In this document: positions 35,932 through 45,036 of the stretch, piece by piece
Layout of the letters: the number at the start of each line of letters is the position of its first letter
Numbering within the stretch: the stretch's first letter is position 1
Source of the DNA: an uncultured Pelagibacteraceae bacterium
GTDB lineage: Bacteria > Pseudomonadota > Alphaproteobacteria > Pelagibacterales > Pelagibacteraceae
Length of the DNA: 64,000 nt
Direction of reading: 5' to 3'
Assembly (NCBI GenBank): GCA_902614975.1
Contig: CACMND010000001.1
Span: 140,001-204,000, forward strand
Notes under the pieces: model-generated
What the model saw: the letters and a program-made list of their open reading frames with translations, nothing else
Told to the model about the DNA's origin: nothing
Database searches by the model: none
Program-made: the position numbers and the translations under genes

Positions 35932-37150
35932 AGAAATCGACCTAAGTCTAGATAGAGTTAAAAATCTTTGTAAAAAATTAGGTAATCCACAGAATAAATT
36001 AAAATATATTTCTGTGGTTGGTACAAATGGAAAGTATTCAACTATACAGGCAGTAAGATCAATTTTAAAAACAGCCAATATAGATTGTAATATTTATACT
36101 AGCCCACATATTCAAAAAATTAATGAGAGATTTATTTTTAATGATGAAGAAATATCTGACGATAACTTGTCTAAGTTATTAATAGAAGTTGAAAATGTTA
36201 ATAATGGAGAGCAAATAACTTACTTCGAAATATTAACTGCAGCATATTTTTATCATGCAAGTAAATTCAAAGACAAAATAAATATTATAGAAAGTGGTCT
36301 ATTTCATAGATTTGATGCAACAAATATTATAGATACTAATTTATCTAGTATTGTTACTTCAATAGGTCTAGATCATTTAGATTGGTTACCAAAAAATGAG
36401 CAGAATATTGAAAAAATTGTTTATGAAAAAACCTCATCCCTTCTAAATTCTACTATTGTAGTGAGTAAACAAAGCTCGGATGAAACGCTAAATTTAATAA
36501 AAAAAACAATTAATAATAATCAATCAAAAAAAATAATTTATAAAGATGATTTTAATTATTCATTAAGTGAGAATGGTTTTATTTATTATGAAGATGAATA
36601 CGGTGGTTTAAAATTACCAAAACCAAACCTATTAGGTAATTTTCAAATTGACAATTGTGCGACAGCTATTGCTACAATAAGAAATTTACAACTAGAAGTA
36701 AAAGATGAAAATATTAAAGAGGGTATTACTAGGATAAAAAGTATTGCAAGACTACAAGAGATTAAATCTGGAAAGCTTAAAAATATTTGTAAGGATAATA
36801 GATTATATTTAGATGGATCACACAATCCTTTAGGTGCAAGAGCGCTTAATGAATATTTAAACACTCTTAATTGTAAAAAGCATTTAATTCTTGGAATGAT
36901 GTCTAATAAAGATCACGAAGAATATTTAAGCAATTTTAATAATATATCTTCCATAACAACAATTGATATTCCTAACCAACCAAATGCTATCAAAGGAAAA
37001 GATTTAAAGGAAAAATTAAATAAATATCCTAATGTTAGTTACAAAAAATCTATTGAAGAAGCTCTTGACTCTATAAATCCAGGTAAAGATGATTTGATAA
37101 TGATAACCGGGTCTTTATATCTTGCTGGTGAGCTACTTAATTTGAATTAA
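35885..37150 (+). CDS. folC: Folylpolyglutamate synthase / dihydrofolate synthase
   Basis: Mur-ligase family enzyme that adds glutamate to dihydropteroate and folates. The P-loop is VVGTNGKYST (44-53), with Tyr where Gly is usual. The DGSHNPLGA motif of the C-terminal domain and IGLDHLDWL are present. 421 residues. The start at 35885 gives a 47-nt overlap with accD; a later start would remove part of the conserved N-terminus, so I keep it. Last gene of the 14-gene operon. Confidence 0.92.
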   Translation: MKLQTILNRLQKLHPKEIDLSLDRVKNLCKKLGNPQNKLKYISVVGTNGKYSTIQAVRSILKTANIDCNIYTSPHIQKINERFIFNDEEISDDNLSKLLIEVENVNNGEQITYFEILTAAYFYHASKFKDKINIIESGLFHRFDATNIIDTNLSSIVTSIGLDHLDWLPKNEQNIEKIVYEKTSSLLNSTIVVSKQSSDETLNLIKKTINNNQSKKIIYKDDFNYSLSENGFIYYEDEYGGLKLPKPNLLGNFQIDNCATAIATIRNLQLEVKDENIKEGITRIKSIARLQEIKSGKLKNICKDNRLYLDGSHNPLGARALNEYLNTLNCKKHLILGMMSNKDHEEYLSNFNNISSITTIDIPNQPNAIKGKDLKEKLNKYPNVSYKKSIEEALDSINPGKDDLIMITGSLYLAGELLNLN

Positions 37151-37467
37151 ATATTTTCTTTAATAAAAGCAACAATATCGCTCTTAGGTGTGGCTCCAAC
37201 TTTAGTTGCTTTTAATTCGCCACCTTTAAATAAAAGCATTGTGGGAATTCCACGAACACCGTACTTAGTAGGCATGTTAGGCTCTGAGTCTATGTCATGT
37301 TTTGCAATGACAACATCATTCGCCATCTCCTCTGAAATTTCCTCTAAAATTGGTCCTACCATTTTACAAGGTCCACACCATTCGGCCCAAAAATCTACTA
37401 AAACTGGTTTTTCGTTTTTTAAAACTTGTTCTTCAAATTTTTCGTCTGTAACTTTTAATGTTGCCAT
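37147..37467 (-). CDS. trxA: Thioredoxin
   Basis: Disulfide reductase of 106 residues with the classical WCGPC active site (C31, C34) within FWAEWCGPCK and the cis-proline GIPTML. It converges on folC with a 4-nt overlap; a folC-trxA neighbourhood is widespread in alphaproteobacteria. Monocistronic as far as can be seen. Confidence 0.96.
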   Translation of the reverse strand: MATLKVTDEKFEEQVLKNEKPVLVDFWAEWCGPCKMVGPILEEISEEMANDVVIAKHDIDSEPNMPTKYGVRGIPTMLLFKGGELKATKVGATPKSDIVAFIKENI

Positions 37468-37533
37468 AAGCTTTATATATAAATAAAAATTTTTTTATCA
37501 ATAGTTAAAAGAGAAATGTTAAAATTATCCACA

Positions 37534-38967
37534 TTAAACATTTTCATACTTCTTCTGTATTGACATTGCATACTCATTAAACTCGTCTAGCAGAACAAGC
37601 TTTTCATTGTCATTTTCATTAGTGTATTTTTCTCTAAGTGTATCAATTTCTGAATAAAGTGTAGGAATTGTCCACCATTTTTCTTTCTTTTCACTCAAAA
37701 TTCGCTTTGCAATTTCTCTTTTTATTGTTTTAAGCATGCTCTCTGGCAGAACTTCTGGTGCCTCTTGATATATGATTTTTTTTCCAAATCCTACTAAACG
37801 ATCATCATCAAATTTATCTAGTAATTTAAGTTTATCTTTCCATGATGCTGCATGCCATGCGGGAAATAAGGCAGTATCTTTGTTTGATGTAAATTTAGTA
37901 TAAATACTTTCTTCGGCATATATATCTTCTTGTGTTTTAGACTGTTCTTTTTCTTCAGCTACTTCTCTTAATGCGTGAAGTACATTTTGAGAAAATTTCT
38001 CATTATTTTTAACAATATCAGCTCTTTTATTAATTAATGACTTATCCATGGCACTATAAGGCTCTGCTTTCATGCCATATTTTGCATCTACAATAATTGG
38101 AGCCTTGTTAGCTCTAATAGTTCTTAAAAATTTAGGAGACTTTTTCATTTCAACTTTTAGCTCATTTATCGATAAATTTAATAAAGGTTCTATGTCAATC
38201 CTTAAGTCGAATGCATAATACCAACCCGCATATATTGGATGCATACAATATTTTTGATGAAGAGGAGCAACTAGATGAAGTCTAGACTTACCATAGTAAT
38301 ATTCATTTAAAGTAACTACTTCACCTTTTTTAATTATAGTTTCGGTGTCTGATTTATTCGCAGTTTTAAGAAAAGACTCCCAAGTGTCTGGTTGTTTTTT
38401 TTTGACAATGTTTAAAACTTTAGCAGTCATAATACTATCGCTTAAAGCACTGTGGGCATCTGTTGAGTCAATACCTTGCATTCTTGCTAATGACTCTAAT
38501 TTAAACACTGCATTATTTTTTTCATTAAATTCTACTTCTAAAATCGAAGGATCAATTGCATATGCTGCCCGAGCAATATTAATCCCATCATGTCTCTTGT
38601 TTGGAGCTGAGTTCGTTAAATATGGATATCTAATCCCTTTAAAAAACTCTTTTCTTATCATTTCATCATCAAATCCTATATTAGACCAACCAAGAAATAC
38701 AGCAGGGCTCCATTTTTTAAATATTTTTTCAACTTCTCCTAACATTTGATAATGAGAAAGATTAGTTTGAGTTAATTGCTTTATAGATGTTTTATTTACA
38801 ATAAGTGCCATAGCCTGAAAGACCTCTCCTTCTGGTAAACTACACCTTAAATTAAATCTGTCTTTCTCTTTAAAATTCTCGTCAAGTAAAACACCACCTA
38901 TTTCAATAATACTTCCAAAATCTGTGCTTGCACTTGATGATTCTATGTCCCAAATTGCTAAATTCAT
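37534..38967 (-). CDS. sbcB: Exodeoxyribonuclease I
   Basis: Single-strand 3'-5' DNA exonuclease used in recombination and mismatch repair. DEDDh metal ligands: D7 and E9 (WDIES), D100 (NIGFDDEMI), H172 and D177 (DAHSALSD). The 477-residue length and the C-terminal helical region match ExoI. A clear Shine-Dalgarno GAGGA precedes the ATG by 9 nt, unusual for this window. It is followed upstream by two other DNA-processing genes on the same strand. Confidence 0.93.
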   Translation of the reverse strand: MNLAIWDIESSSASTDFGSIIEIGGVLLDENFKEKDRFNLRCSLPEGEVFQAMALIVNKTSIKQLTQTNLSHYQMLGEVEKIFKKWSPAVFLGWSNIGFDDEMIRKEFFKGIRYPYLTNSAPNKRHDGINIARAAYAIDPSILEVEFNEKNNAVFKLESLARMQGIDSTDAHSALSDSIMTAKVLNIVKKKQPDTWESFLKTANKSDTETIIKKGEVVTLNEYYYGKSRLHLVAPLHQKYCMHPIYAGWYYAFDLRIDIEPLLNLSINELKVEMKKSPKFLRTIRANKAPIIVDAKYGMKAEPYSAMDKSLINKRADIVKNNEKFSQNVLHALREVAEEKEQSKTQEDIYAEESIYTKFTSNKDTALFPAWHAASWKDKLKLLDKFDDDRLVGFGKKIIYQEAPEVLPESMLKTIKREIAKRILSEKKEKWWTIPTLYSEIDTLREKYTNENDNEKLVLLDEFNEYAMSIQKKYENV

Positions 38968-39091
38968 AATTTTATCCTCAAACTAGCTAATATTTAATTG
39001 ATTTTTGGAAAGTTTTTTAAAGACTTAACCATTAGCATATAAACGATTAGCTTAGGTATTAATAACTCTTTTATGGATAGGTTAAGTAAAG
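38968..39091 (-). promoter_or_regulatory. sbcB upstream region
   Basis: 124 bp between the end of the RecB-like nuclease gene and sbcB. It holds a good ribosome binding site (GAGGA) near the sbcB start and AT-rich sequence with a TTGACT at 39092-39097 as a possible -35, but no well-spaced -10 was found. No coding potential seen. Confidence 0.3.
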
Positions 39092-39778
39092 TCAAGATAT
39101 ATTATTCAATTCGTAAAACTTTTTAACCCTTCCTAAAAATAAATTTTGATACATTTCTAATTCTGCTCCCTCAATTTTAAACTCTTGGAACAAAATATCT
39201 TTAGTACATAATAATATTATCCCTGCTTTCATCTTAGTTCCATGGACAGTGTCATGTGCTAATGTATATGCTCCTAATTGTAAAAAATAATCTTGAATGT
39301 AGTCTACTTTTTTCGGTTTATTAGACTGTTTAAAATCTACAATGACATCTTTACCTTCGTATACTCCTATCATGTCAGCTGTTCCAGCATATTGATGTGG
39401 ATAATATAAAGTTTCTTCCATTCCATATACTTCGTTAAGTCTTCCAGTAATTCCTTTTTGAATTATTTCTTTAGCCATGTTTTTATATTGTTCATTACTC
39501 TCAAAAAAACTCTCATTAATTCTTCCTCTTAAATAGTCCTCAATATAAGAATGCATAGAAGTACCCCTCGATGACGCTTCTGTTTTAATTCTATTTGCTT
39601 CCTTAACTCCTACTCTCTCTTTCCAATTTGCAAGAGCTGCCTTCTCTTCTTCAGACTTTGTAGTACTTAGAATAGTAGTAACACTTGGTAGTTTGTTCTC
39701 TCCTAATAAATATTTTCTGTATCCATCTTCAATTGACCTCGAAGACTTAGGATAATTAAATTTATTATTCCACTTCAT
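39092..39778 (-). CDS. RecB/Cas4-like PD-(D/E)XK nuclease
   Basis: 228-residue nuclease. Visible RecB-family motifs: H76 in SMHSYIEDYL, D135 in GTADMIG, D148-x-K150 (VDFKQS) and QLGAY (167-171). No helicase domain and no Cas4-type cysteine cluster are seen. Similar stand-alone exonucleases occur in marine phages, so a phage origin is possible but not shown. It lies between rmuC (24 nt upstream) and sbcB, forming a small DNA-repair cluster. The substrate is unknown. Confidence 0.82.
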   Translation of the reverse strand: MKWNNKFNYPKSSRSIEDGYRKYLLGENKLPSVTTILSTTKSEEEKAALANWKERVGVKEANRIKTEASSRGTSMHSYIEDYLRGRINESFFESNEQYKNMAKEIIQKGITGRLNEVYGMEETLYYPHQYAGTADMIGVYEGKDVIVDFKQSNKPKKVDYIQDYFLQLGAYTLAHDTVHGTKMKAGIILLCTKDILFQEFKIEGAELEMYQNLFLGRVKKFYELNNIS

Positions 39779-39802
39779 TAAATTTTTTGTATAAGAATTA
39801 AT

Positions 39803-40897
39803 TTAATTTTTTGCCTGTCTTGGAATATCCTCAAATTTCTCAACATTTTCTGTTTCAATAGCCTTTTCAATTTGCTCGGGATCTTTTATATTTTCTAATG
39901 TTCTTTTAATAGATCTTGCATCTGTTCCAAATTTATCAACAGCTGTCATTGCCTCTTCTAATTTTTTTCTTAGATTAACAATTCCATCAAAGTGTTTTGT
40001 AAATCTAGTGCTTATTGTTTTTAAGTGATCATATATTTCTGTTGCGTGTTTTTGAACTTTTAATGTTTGAAAACCCATGTGTAATGATTGTAGATATCCA
40101 GATAAATTATTTGGTCCCATAACTGTTACTTTATATTTTTTCATTAATTCTTGGCTCAATAATTCTTTAGTATTTGGATCTTGATAATTAGCTAACTCTA
40201 AAAACAAACTCTCTGTTGGTGCATACACAATTGCAAAATCAGTGGTTTTAGGTGGGACAATATATTTTTCATTTATACTCTTGGCTTTTTCTTTGAAAGC
40301 TTTTGCAAGTTTAGTTCTTGCATCCGCAATAGCTTTTTTATCATCTTCTTGATGAGCATCTTGAATAGCTTTAAATCTCTCAACAGGAAAATGGCTATCA
40401 ACCGGAACCAATACACCTTCTTGAAGTTTAATCGCAAATTCAACATTTTCGCTAGTTTCCTCCTTCATTTTAACATTTGAAAGGTACTGTGAAGAAGGTA
40501 GTAAATCCTTAATAAGTGAGCCCAGGCTGAACTCAGCTAAAGTTCCATACTTTTTGACTCCAGCTAAAATTTTATTAATGCCTTTCTGACTTTCGTTTAA
40601 ATTTTCAACTTGGGAATTAAAAGCTGCAACTTTCTCATCAACTTTTGTCAGAGCTGTTGTCATATCTTTCGTAACACCAGTTGAAAGATTGTTAAAAGAT
40701 GAAGACATCGAACTTAAAGATGTATTTATAGTAGTATTTAAACTATCTTTTAATTTAATTATTTCGGCATTTAGATTAGCTATCTCATCAGCTTTGTTAT
40801 CATCCTCTTTTTTTATATTTGATTTAATATTTAAATAAAGGATAGATAAAGTAGCTATTAAAATAGAAGTTAAAATAATTATTAAAATTATATCCAT
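39803..40897 (-). CDS. rmuC: DNA recombination protein RmuC homologue
   Basis: RmuC proteins limit recombination at inverted repeats and carry a predicted nuclease-like core. The 364-residue protein has an N-terminal membrane segment (about 2-23), a long coiled coil (about 28-110) and the RmuC core with VPVDSHFPVERF and a TDFAIVYAPTESLF block. It heads the rmuC-nuclease-sbcB run. Confidence 0.92.
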   Translation of the reverse strand: MDIILIIILTSILIATLSILYLNIKSNIKKEDDNKADEIANLNAEIIKLKDSLNTTINTSLSSMSSSFNNLSTGVTKDMTTALTKVDEKVAAFNSQVENLNESQKGINKILAGVKKYGTLAEFSLGSLIKDLLPSSQYLSNVKMKEETSENVEFAIKLQEGVLVPVDSHFPVERFKAIQDAHQEDDKKAIADARTKLAKAFKEKAKSINEKYIVPPKTTDFAIVYAPTESLFLELANYQDPNTKELLSQELMKKYKVTVMGPNNLSGYLQSLHMGFQTLKVQKHATEIYDHLKTISTRFTKHFDGIVNLRKKLEEAMTAVDKFGTDARSIKRTLENIKDPEQIEKAIETENVEKFEDIPRQAKN

Positions 40898-40938
40898 GAT
40901 TCGTATGTTACACTTACTTAATAATATTTAAAGTTTAT

Positions 40939-41610
40939 TTAAAACACTTTTAAGAGTTCTACCTCTTTATTTTTTTTTGGGGTCATTAAACACGCTTGGG
41001 ATTTAAGAATTATTCCGTCTTTTAATATCCTTAATTTATTAGCTTTTAAAGTTGCTCCTGTTGAAGTTATATCAGTAATAATTTCTGATGATCCAGTAAA
41101 TGGATATATCTCTGTTGCGCCGAGACTCTTTACCAATTTAAATTGTGTAACTCCTCTTGAGAACATGAATTCTCTAGTTAGATTAGGATATTTAGTAGCT
41201 ATACGTAATCTATTTCTTTTTTTATCTTTAAATTCAAAAGCTATTTCTTCGAGATCAGGCATTGTCTGTACATCTATCCAATCATCTGGAATTGCAACTA
41301 CCAATTTAGCCTCTCCAAAATGGTACTTTTTTTTTACAATCACCTTTTTTTGAATATTAATTTCGCTTTCCATTAATAAATCATATCCAGAAAAACCAAT
41401 ATCTAAAGATCCATCTGCAAGACGTTCTACTATCTCTCTAGCATGAAGATAATAAATAACTATATTTTTTTTTCCTTTGATAAATCCAAATAAGTCTCTC
41501 TCACCTCTTTCAGATAGAATTTTTAATTTCTTTTTTTTAAAAATATTTAATACTCCGGACCGTAAACGACCTTTACTTGGAATTCCAATTTTAACGATAT
41601 TGTTACTCAT
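40939..41610 (-). CDS. hisG: ATP phosphoribosyltransferase, short form
   Basis: First step of histidine synthesis. At 223 residues it lacks the C-terminal regulatory domain of the long form, so it needs HisZ, which is encoded just upstream. IGIPSKGRL (7-15) and the PRPP-site region EIITDITSTGATLKAN are clear. It overlaps the preceding sulfotransferase gene by 8 nt and is the last gene of the tRNA-His-hisS-hisZ operon. Confidence 0.94.
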   Translation of the reverse strand: MSNNIVKIGIPSKGRLRSGVLNIFKKKKLKILSERGERDLFGFIKGKKNIVIYYLHAREIVERLADGSLDIGFSGYDLLMESEINIQKKVIVKKKYHFGEAKLVVAIPDDWIDVQTMPDLEEIAFEFKDKKRNRLRIATKYPNLTREFMFSRGVTQFKLVKSLGATEIYPFTGSSEIITDITSTGATLKANKLRILKDGIILKSQACLMTPKKNKEVELLKVF

Positions 41611-42448
41611 ATTTATATTTTACTAATTCTTCTTGAAATAAATTGTTCATTTTGTTTATTAAATTCTCATTAAGTAATTTCCTATAATCATTATCTTTTC
41701 CTAAATTAAAAAATTTTATTTTTTCGTCAGAACCTTTTTTCGTAATTGCTTCTGCAAAACCTTTTTCGTCCTCTAGTTTTTTCAAATTATTAAAATTGCA
41801 ATTTCTTATACATTTTAATGCTTTTTCTTTATTAAATTTTTCACCTGATTTAGAAATTTTATGAATGAAGTTGATAACTTTTTTAAAAGTATTTAGTGCA
41901 TCACTTTGTAGATCTTCATACCTTACAGTTAAAACTGGATATAATTTATTATCTACCCATGATTTCTGATTTAACTTCCATGAAAAAAGTGCTTGAAATC
42001 CTAAAAATCTCTCTTTTTCTTTAGAGACAATTCCTCTTTTTTCATCTGTCATAAATTGAAAAGCTTCATCGACAGAAATTTGATAATGGTTTGATAATGA
42101 GGAGATTACATTCCTTGGGTCTCTAATTATATAAATAACACCTACTGTATTTTCTTTATTAGTAAATTGATTACCATCTATTTTACAAAGTGCATTATGG
42201 GTTTTAAAAAATTTCAAACCTTTAGATTGATTAATTTTTTCTTGCTCCTTTATCCAATACTTCGAGGTATCGTGGGGCTGGTTAAATTTATCTAAATACT
42301 TTCTAAAATATTTGTTGCTTGGAAAAGAGTCTATTTTTTCTAAAAGTTCAAAATTAAAATCACCTGTTTCTGAAAAATAGTAATTTGCTATTAAAGATCT
42401 TAACCAAGTATTTCCACTTTTAGGATATGAAGCTAACCAAATTATCAT
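41603..42448 (-). CDS. Sulfotransferase domain protein
   Basis: PAPS-dependent sulfotransferase of 281 residues. The 5'-phosphosulfate loop YPKSGNTWLR is at 8-17 and the 3'-phosphate motif YIIRDPRNVISSLSNHY about 105-121; a later RYEDL matches the family core. It lies between hisZ (4-nt overlap) and hisG (8-nt overlap) and must be translated from the his mRNA. The acceptor is unknown: a surface glycan, lipid or small metabolite. There is no known link to histidine synthesis. Confidence 0.88.
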   Translation of the reverse strand: MIIWLASYPKSGNTWLRSLIANYYFSETGDFNFELLEKIDSFPSNKYFRKYLDKFNQPHDTSKYWIKEQEKINQSKGLKFFKTHNALCKIDGNQFTNKENTVGVIYIIRDPRNVISSLSNHYQISVDEAFQFMTDEKRGIVSKEKERFLGFQALFSWKLNQKSWVDNKLYPVLTVRYEDLQSDALNTFKKVINFIHKISKSGEKFNKEKALKCIRNCNFNNLKKLEDEKGFAEAITKKGSDEKIKFFNLGKDNDYRKLLNENLINKMNNLFQEELVKYKYE

Positions 42449-43497
42449 ATTTTTTCTAAGTTAATAGCAGCTCCAACAGCTGGTATATTTTTTTTAAAGC
42501 CAAGATCTTTAATTAAAGAATCATATCTACCACCTCTAATATTTAATTTCTCAGACTTCGATTTAATATCGATCTTAAATACCAAACCAGTGTAATATTC
42601 GAGGTGTCTTCCAAAAGAAGAGTTAAATCTAACATTTAATTTATTAATTTTATTTTTAGTTATTGGAAAATAATCATCCTGAACTCTAAGATTAATTTTA
42701 TTTTTTTTAAAAAATAAATTTAACTTTTTAGATGCTTGATTAATAGGACATTCAATTTTTAAGTACTCTTTTAAAATTTTTACAACATTACTACCTTTTT
42801 TTGTTCTTCTTGGATCTTTAATTTTAGTGTCAAATCTTAATAATATTTCTTCTATTGATCTTCCGGCAACTTCTTTTTTTTGATTTCCATTAATCATTTT
42901 AGAATATTTTTTTTTATCTATTTCTACAATTGTTGGATCAATATCAGAGTTCGTCTCCAATCTTTTTAATAAATCATTAAAATATTTTTCTCTCCAAAAA
43001 TGACGTTGCAATCTTAATTTCCATCTTGCTGGACAATCCAATTTATCTAACAAAAGCCTAAAAATTTCTATGTTACCTATTACTAAATTTCCGCTTTTAT
43101 ATTTAATTTTTGATAATGCTTTAAGTGAAGTTTCTATTATTTTTTTATCATCTTTTTTTTCAGTAAAAGATCCTAATATTTCAAAACCAATTTGACTCCT
43201 GATAACAGAATCTTTTTTATTTAATCCTTTTCTAAATGCTTGACCGCTATAGAAAATTTTTTCACTAGTTTTCTTATTATTATTTAAATATCTAACACAA
43301 GATGCAATTGTTAAATCAGGTCTTAAACAAAGTTCATTTCCTAATTGATCATTGAAAGAAAATATAAATCTCTTGAAATTTTCTCCTGATCTTTCCAATA
43401 TTAAATTGGTGTCAATAACTGTATCAAGATCAATATATTTATATCCATTTGACTTAATTACTTTTAAAATATTTTCAGATAAGTTTTTTGATTTCAT
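42445..43497 (-). CDS. hisZ: ATP phosphoribosyltransferase regulatory subunit
   Basis: Catalytically inactive relative of histidyl-tRNA synthetase that activates short HisG. 350 residues from the ATG at 43497 (a TTG one codon earlier is also possible). Class II synthetase elements remain (LCLRPDLTIAS, YYTGLVFKI, RGGRYDSL). It sits next to its evolutionary parent hisS, overlapping it by 23 nt. Confidence 0.92.
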   Translation of the reverse strand: MKSKNLSENILKVIKSNGYKYIDLDTVIDTNLILERSGENFKRFIFSFNDQLGNELCLRPDLTIASCVRYLNNNKKTSEKIFYSGQAFRKGLNKKDSVIRSQIGFEILGSFTEKKDDKKIIETSLKALSKIKYKSGNLVIGNIEIFRLLLDKLDCPARWKLRLQRHFWREKYFNDLLKRLETNSDIDPTIVEIDKKKYSKMINGNQKKEVAGRSIEEILLRFDTKIKDPRRTKKGSNVVKILKEYLKIECPINQASKKLNLFFKKNKINLRVQDDYFPITKNKINKLNVRFNSSFGRHLEYYTGLVFKIDIKSKSEKLNIRGGRYDSLIKDLGFKKNIPAVGAAINLEKI

Positions 43498-44905
43498 CAA
43501 TCAGGTTCTCCTTATCAAATGTAATTTGAGTATTTTCAGATTTTTTCCATTCTTCTCTAGATAAATTTCTTGATGTTTCTTCTAAATTTGGAACTAATTT
43601 TTTTATAGTAATTTTATTATTTTTAAATTCATCATCTCCACAAAGAATTACAGCTGGCGAACTTCTTTTATCAGCATATTTTAATTGAGATTTCAAACCT
43701 GAGTCTCCCAGATAAACTTCGGATCTTATATTTTGATTTCTAAGTTGTGATAACAATTCATAATAATTAGAGAGATATTTTTCGTCTAAAACACATATTA
43801 TTATTGGTGAATTATTTTTTACCTCAATTTTGTTTAACTGAACTAAAGCGTATAATAAACGATCAAGACCTATAGATACACCTGTTGCAGATAGGTCTAC
43901 TTTTTTAAACCGTGAAACTAAAGAATTGTATCTTCCGCCTCCACCAACAGAACCAAACTCCACCTCCTGGTTTTTTTGATTTTTGACTTTAAATGTTAAG
44001 TTTGCCTCAAATATTGGGCCATCATAATATTCAAGTCCCCTAATAACTTCAGGAGAAAAAATAATTTGTTCAAAATTAGATGAATAATTTAATCCATCTA
44101 ATACTTTATTTAATTCATCAACACCGTCTTCAACTAATTTGTTTGGTATAGCTGACTTAATTTCATCTAAAGATTTCATATTAATAAAACCAATTATTTC
44201 TTCAGCTTGATCATCAGAGAGGTTTGCTCCAATAGTTTTATCACCAGATTTGTCTTCACGTCCTGTTGTAAGCAATTGTTTAACACCATCAGTTCCAACT
44301 CTATCAAGTTTATCAATAGCTCTCAAAACAGTAAGTTGTTGTTTGCTTTCTAAAATTTTTAAATTTTCAATAAGTCCTTGAATTAATTTTCTATTACTTA
44401 ATTTGATTTGATATTGATTTTTTTCTAAGCCACAGAAATATAATGTGTCAGCTAAAAGATTGCATATCTCAGCATCGGCTAAAGGATTACTAGATCCAAC
44501 AATATCACAATCAGCTTGTGTAAACTCTCTAAATCTACCAGGACCAGGTTTCTCATTTCGCCATACATTACCGATCTGATATCTTTTAAAAGGATTTGAG
44601 ATATTTAAATAATTTTGAGATACGTATCTTGCTAATGGCGCAGTTAAATCATAACGTAATGATATCCAACTATTATTTTCCTCTTGAAAACCAAATACAC
44701 CAGAGCTCGGTCTATCTTCATCTGGTAAAAATTTTCCTATATTTTCTGATATTTCAAAACTTGGGGTTTCAATCTTAGAAAAACCAAATTTTAAAAAATT
44801 TTCTTCAATCTTAGCAATTAATTTTTCTTTTAACGCTAATTCTTTACCGTATCTATCAACAAAACCCGAAGGGGTACTTGCAGACAATTTTTTTTCTTTA
44901 TTCAT
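43475..44905 (-). CDS. hisS: Histidyl-tRNA synthetase, derived alphaproteobacterial type
   Basis: Charges tRNA-His. 476 residues from the ATG at 44905. Class II motif 2 reads NVWRNEKPGPGRFREF, the derived alphaproteobacterial pattern, instead of the usual bacterial FRYERPQ type; motif 3 is near GVSIGLDRLLYAL. A longer frame from 44971 would translate through tRNA-His and is rejected. The start is 4 nt from the tRNA 3' end, so the mRNA is almost leaderless after tRNA processing. Followed by hisZ. Confidence 0.95.
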   Translation of the reverse strand: MNKEKKLSASTPSGFVDRYGKELALKEKLIAKIEENFLKFGFSKIETPSFEISENIGKFLPDEDRPSSGVFGFQEENNSWISLRYDLTAPLARYVSQNYLNISNPFKRYQIGNVWRNEKPGPGRFREFTQADCDIVGSSNPLADAEICNLLADTLYFCGLEKNQYQIKLSNRKLIQGLIENLKILESKQQLTVLRAIDKLDRVGTDGVKQLLTTGREDKSGDKTIGANLSDDQAEEIIGFINMKSLDEIKSAIPNKLVEDGVDELNKVLDGLNYSSNFEQIIFSPEVIRGLEYYDGPIFEANLTFKVKNQKNQEVEFGSVGGGGRYNSLVSRFKKVDLSATGVSIGLDRLLYALVQLNKIEVKNNSPIIICVLDEKYLSNYYELLSQLRNQNIRSEVYLGDSGLKSQLKYADKRSSPAVILCGDDEFKNNKITIKKLVPNLEETSRNLSREEWKKSENTQITFDKENLIDEIKKLI

Positions 44906-44909
44906 TTTT

Positions 44910-44986
44910 TGGTACACGGGGACAGATTCGAACTGTCGACCTTCGGTTCCACAAACCGCTGCTCTAACCAACTGAGCTACCCGTGC
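44910..44986 (-). tRNA. tRNA-His (anticodon GUG)
   Basis: 77-nt cloverleaf: acceptor GCACGGG/CCCGTGT (with G1-U72), D-stem GCTC/GAGC, anticodon loop TTGTGGA, T-stem GACAG/CTGTC, encoded CCA. The base before G1 is A and the discriminator is A73, so the normal G-1:C73 identity pair is absent, as in derived alphaproteobacteria. The 27:43 pair is G-A. It is directly followed by hisS. Confidence 0.97.
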
Positions 44987-45036
44987 TCCTTCTACTGTTT
45001 TATACTAAATGTGGATAAAATTAAATTTATAAATAA

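Noticed and set aside
44905-44971. Longer hisS start giving 498 residues
   Set aside because: The extra 22 codons translate the tRNA-His gene and have no HisRS similarity.
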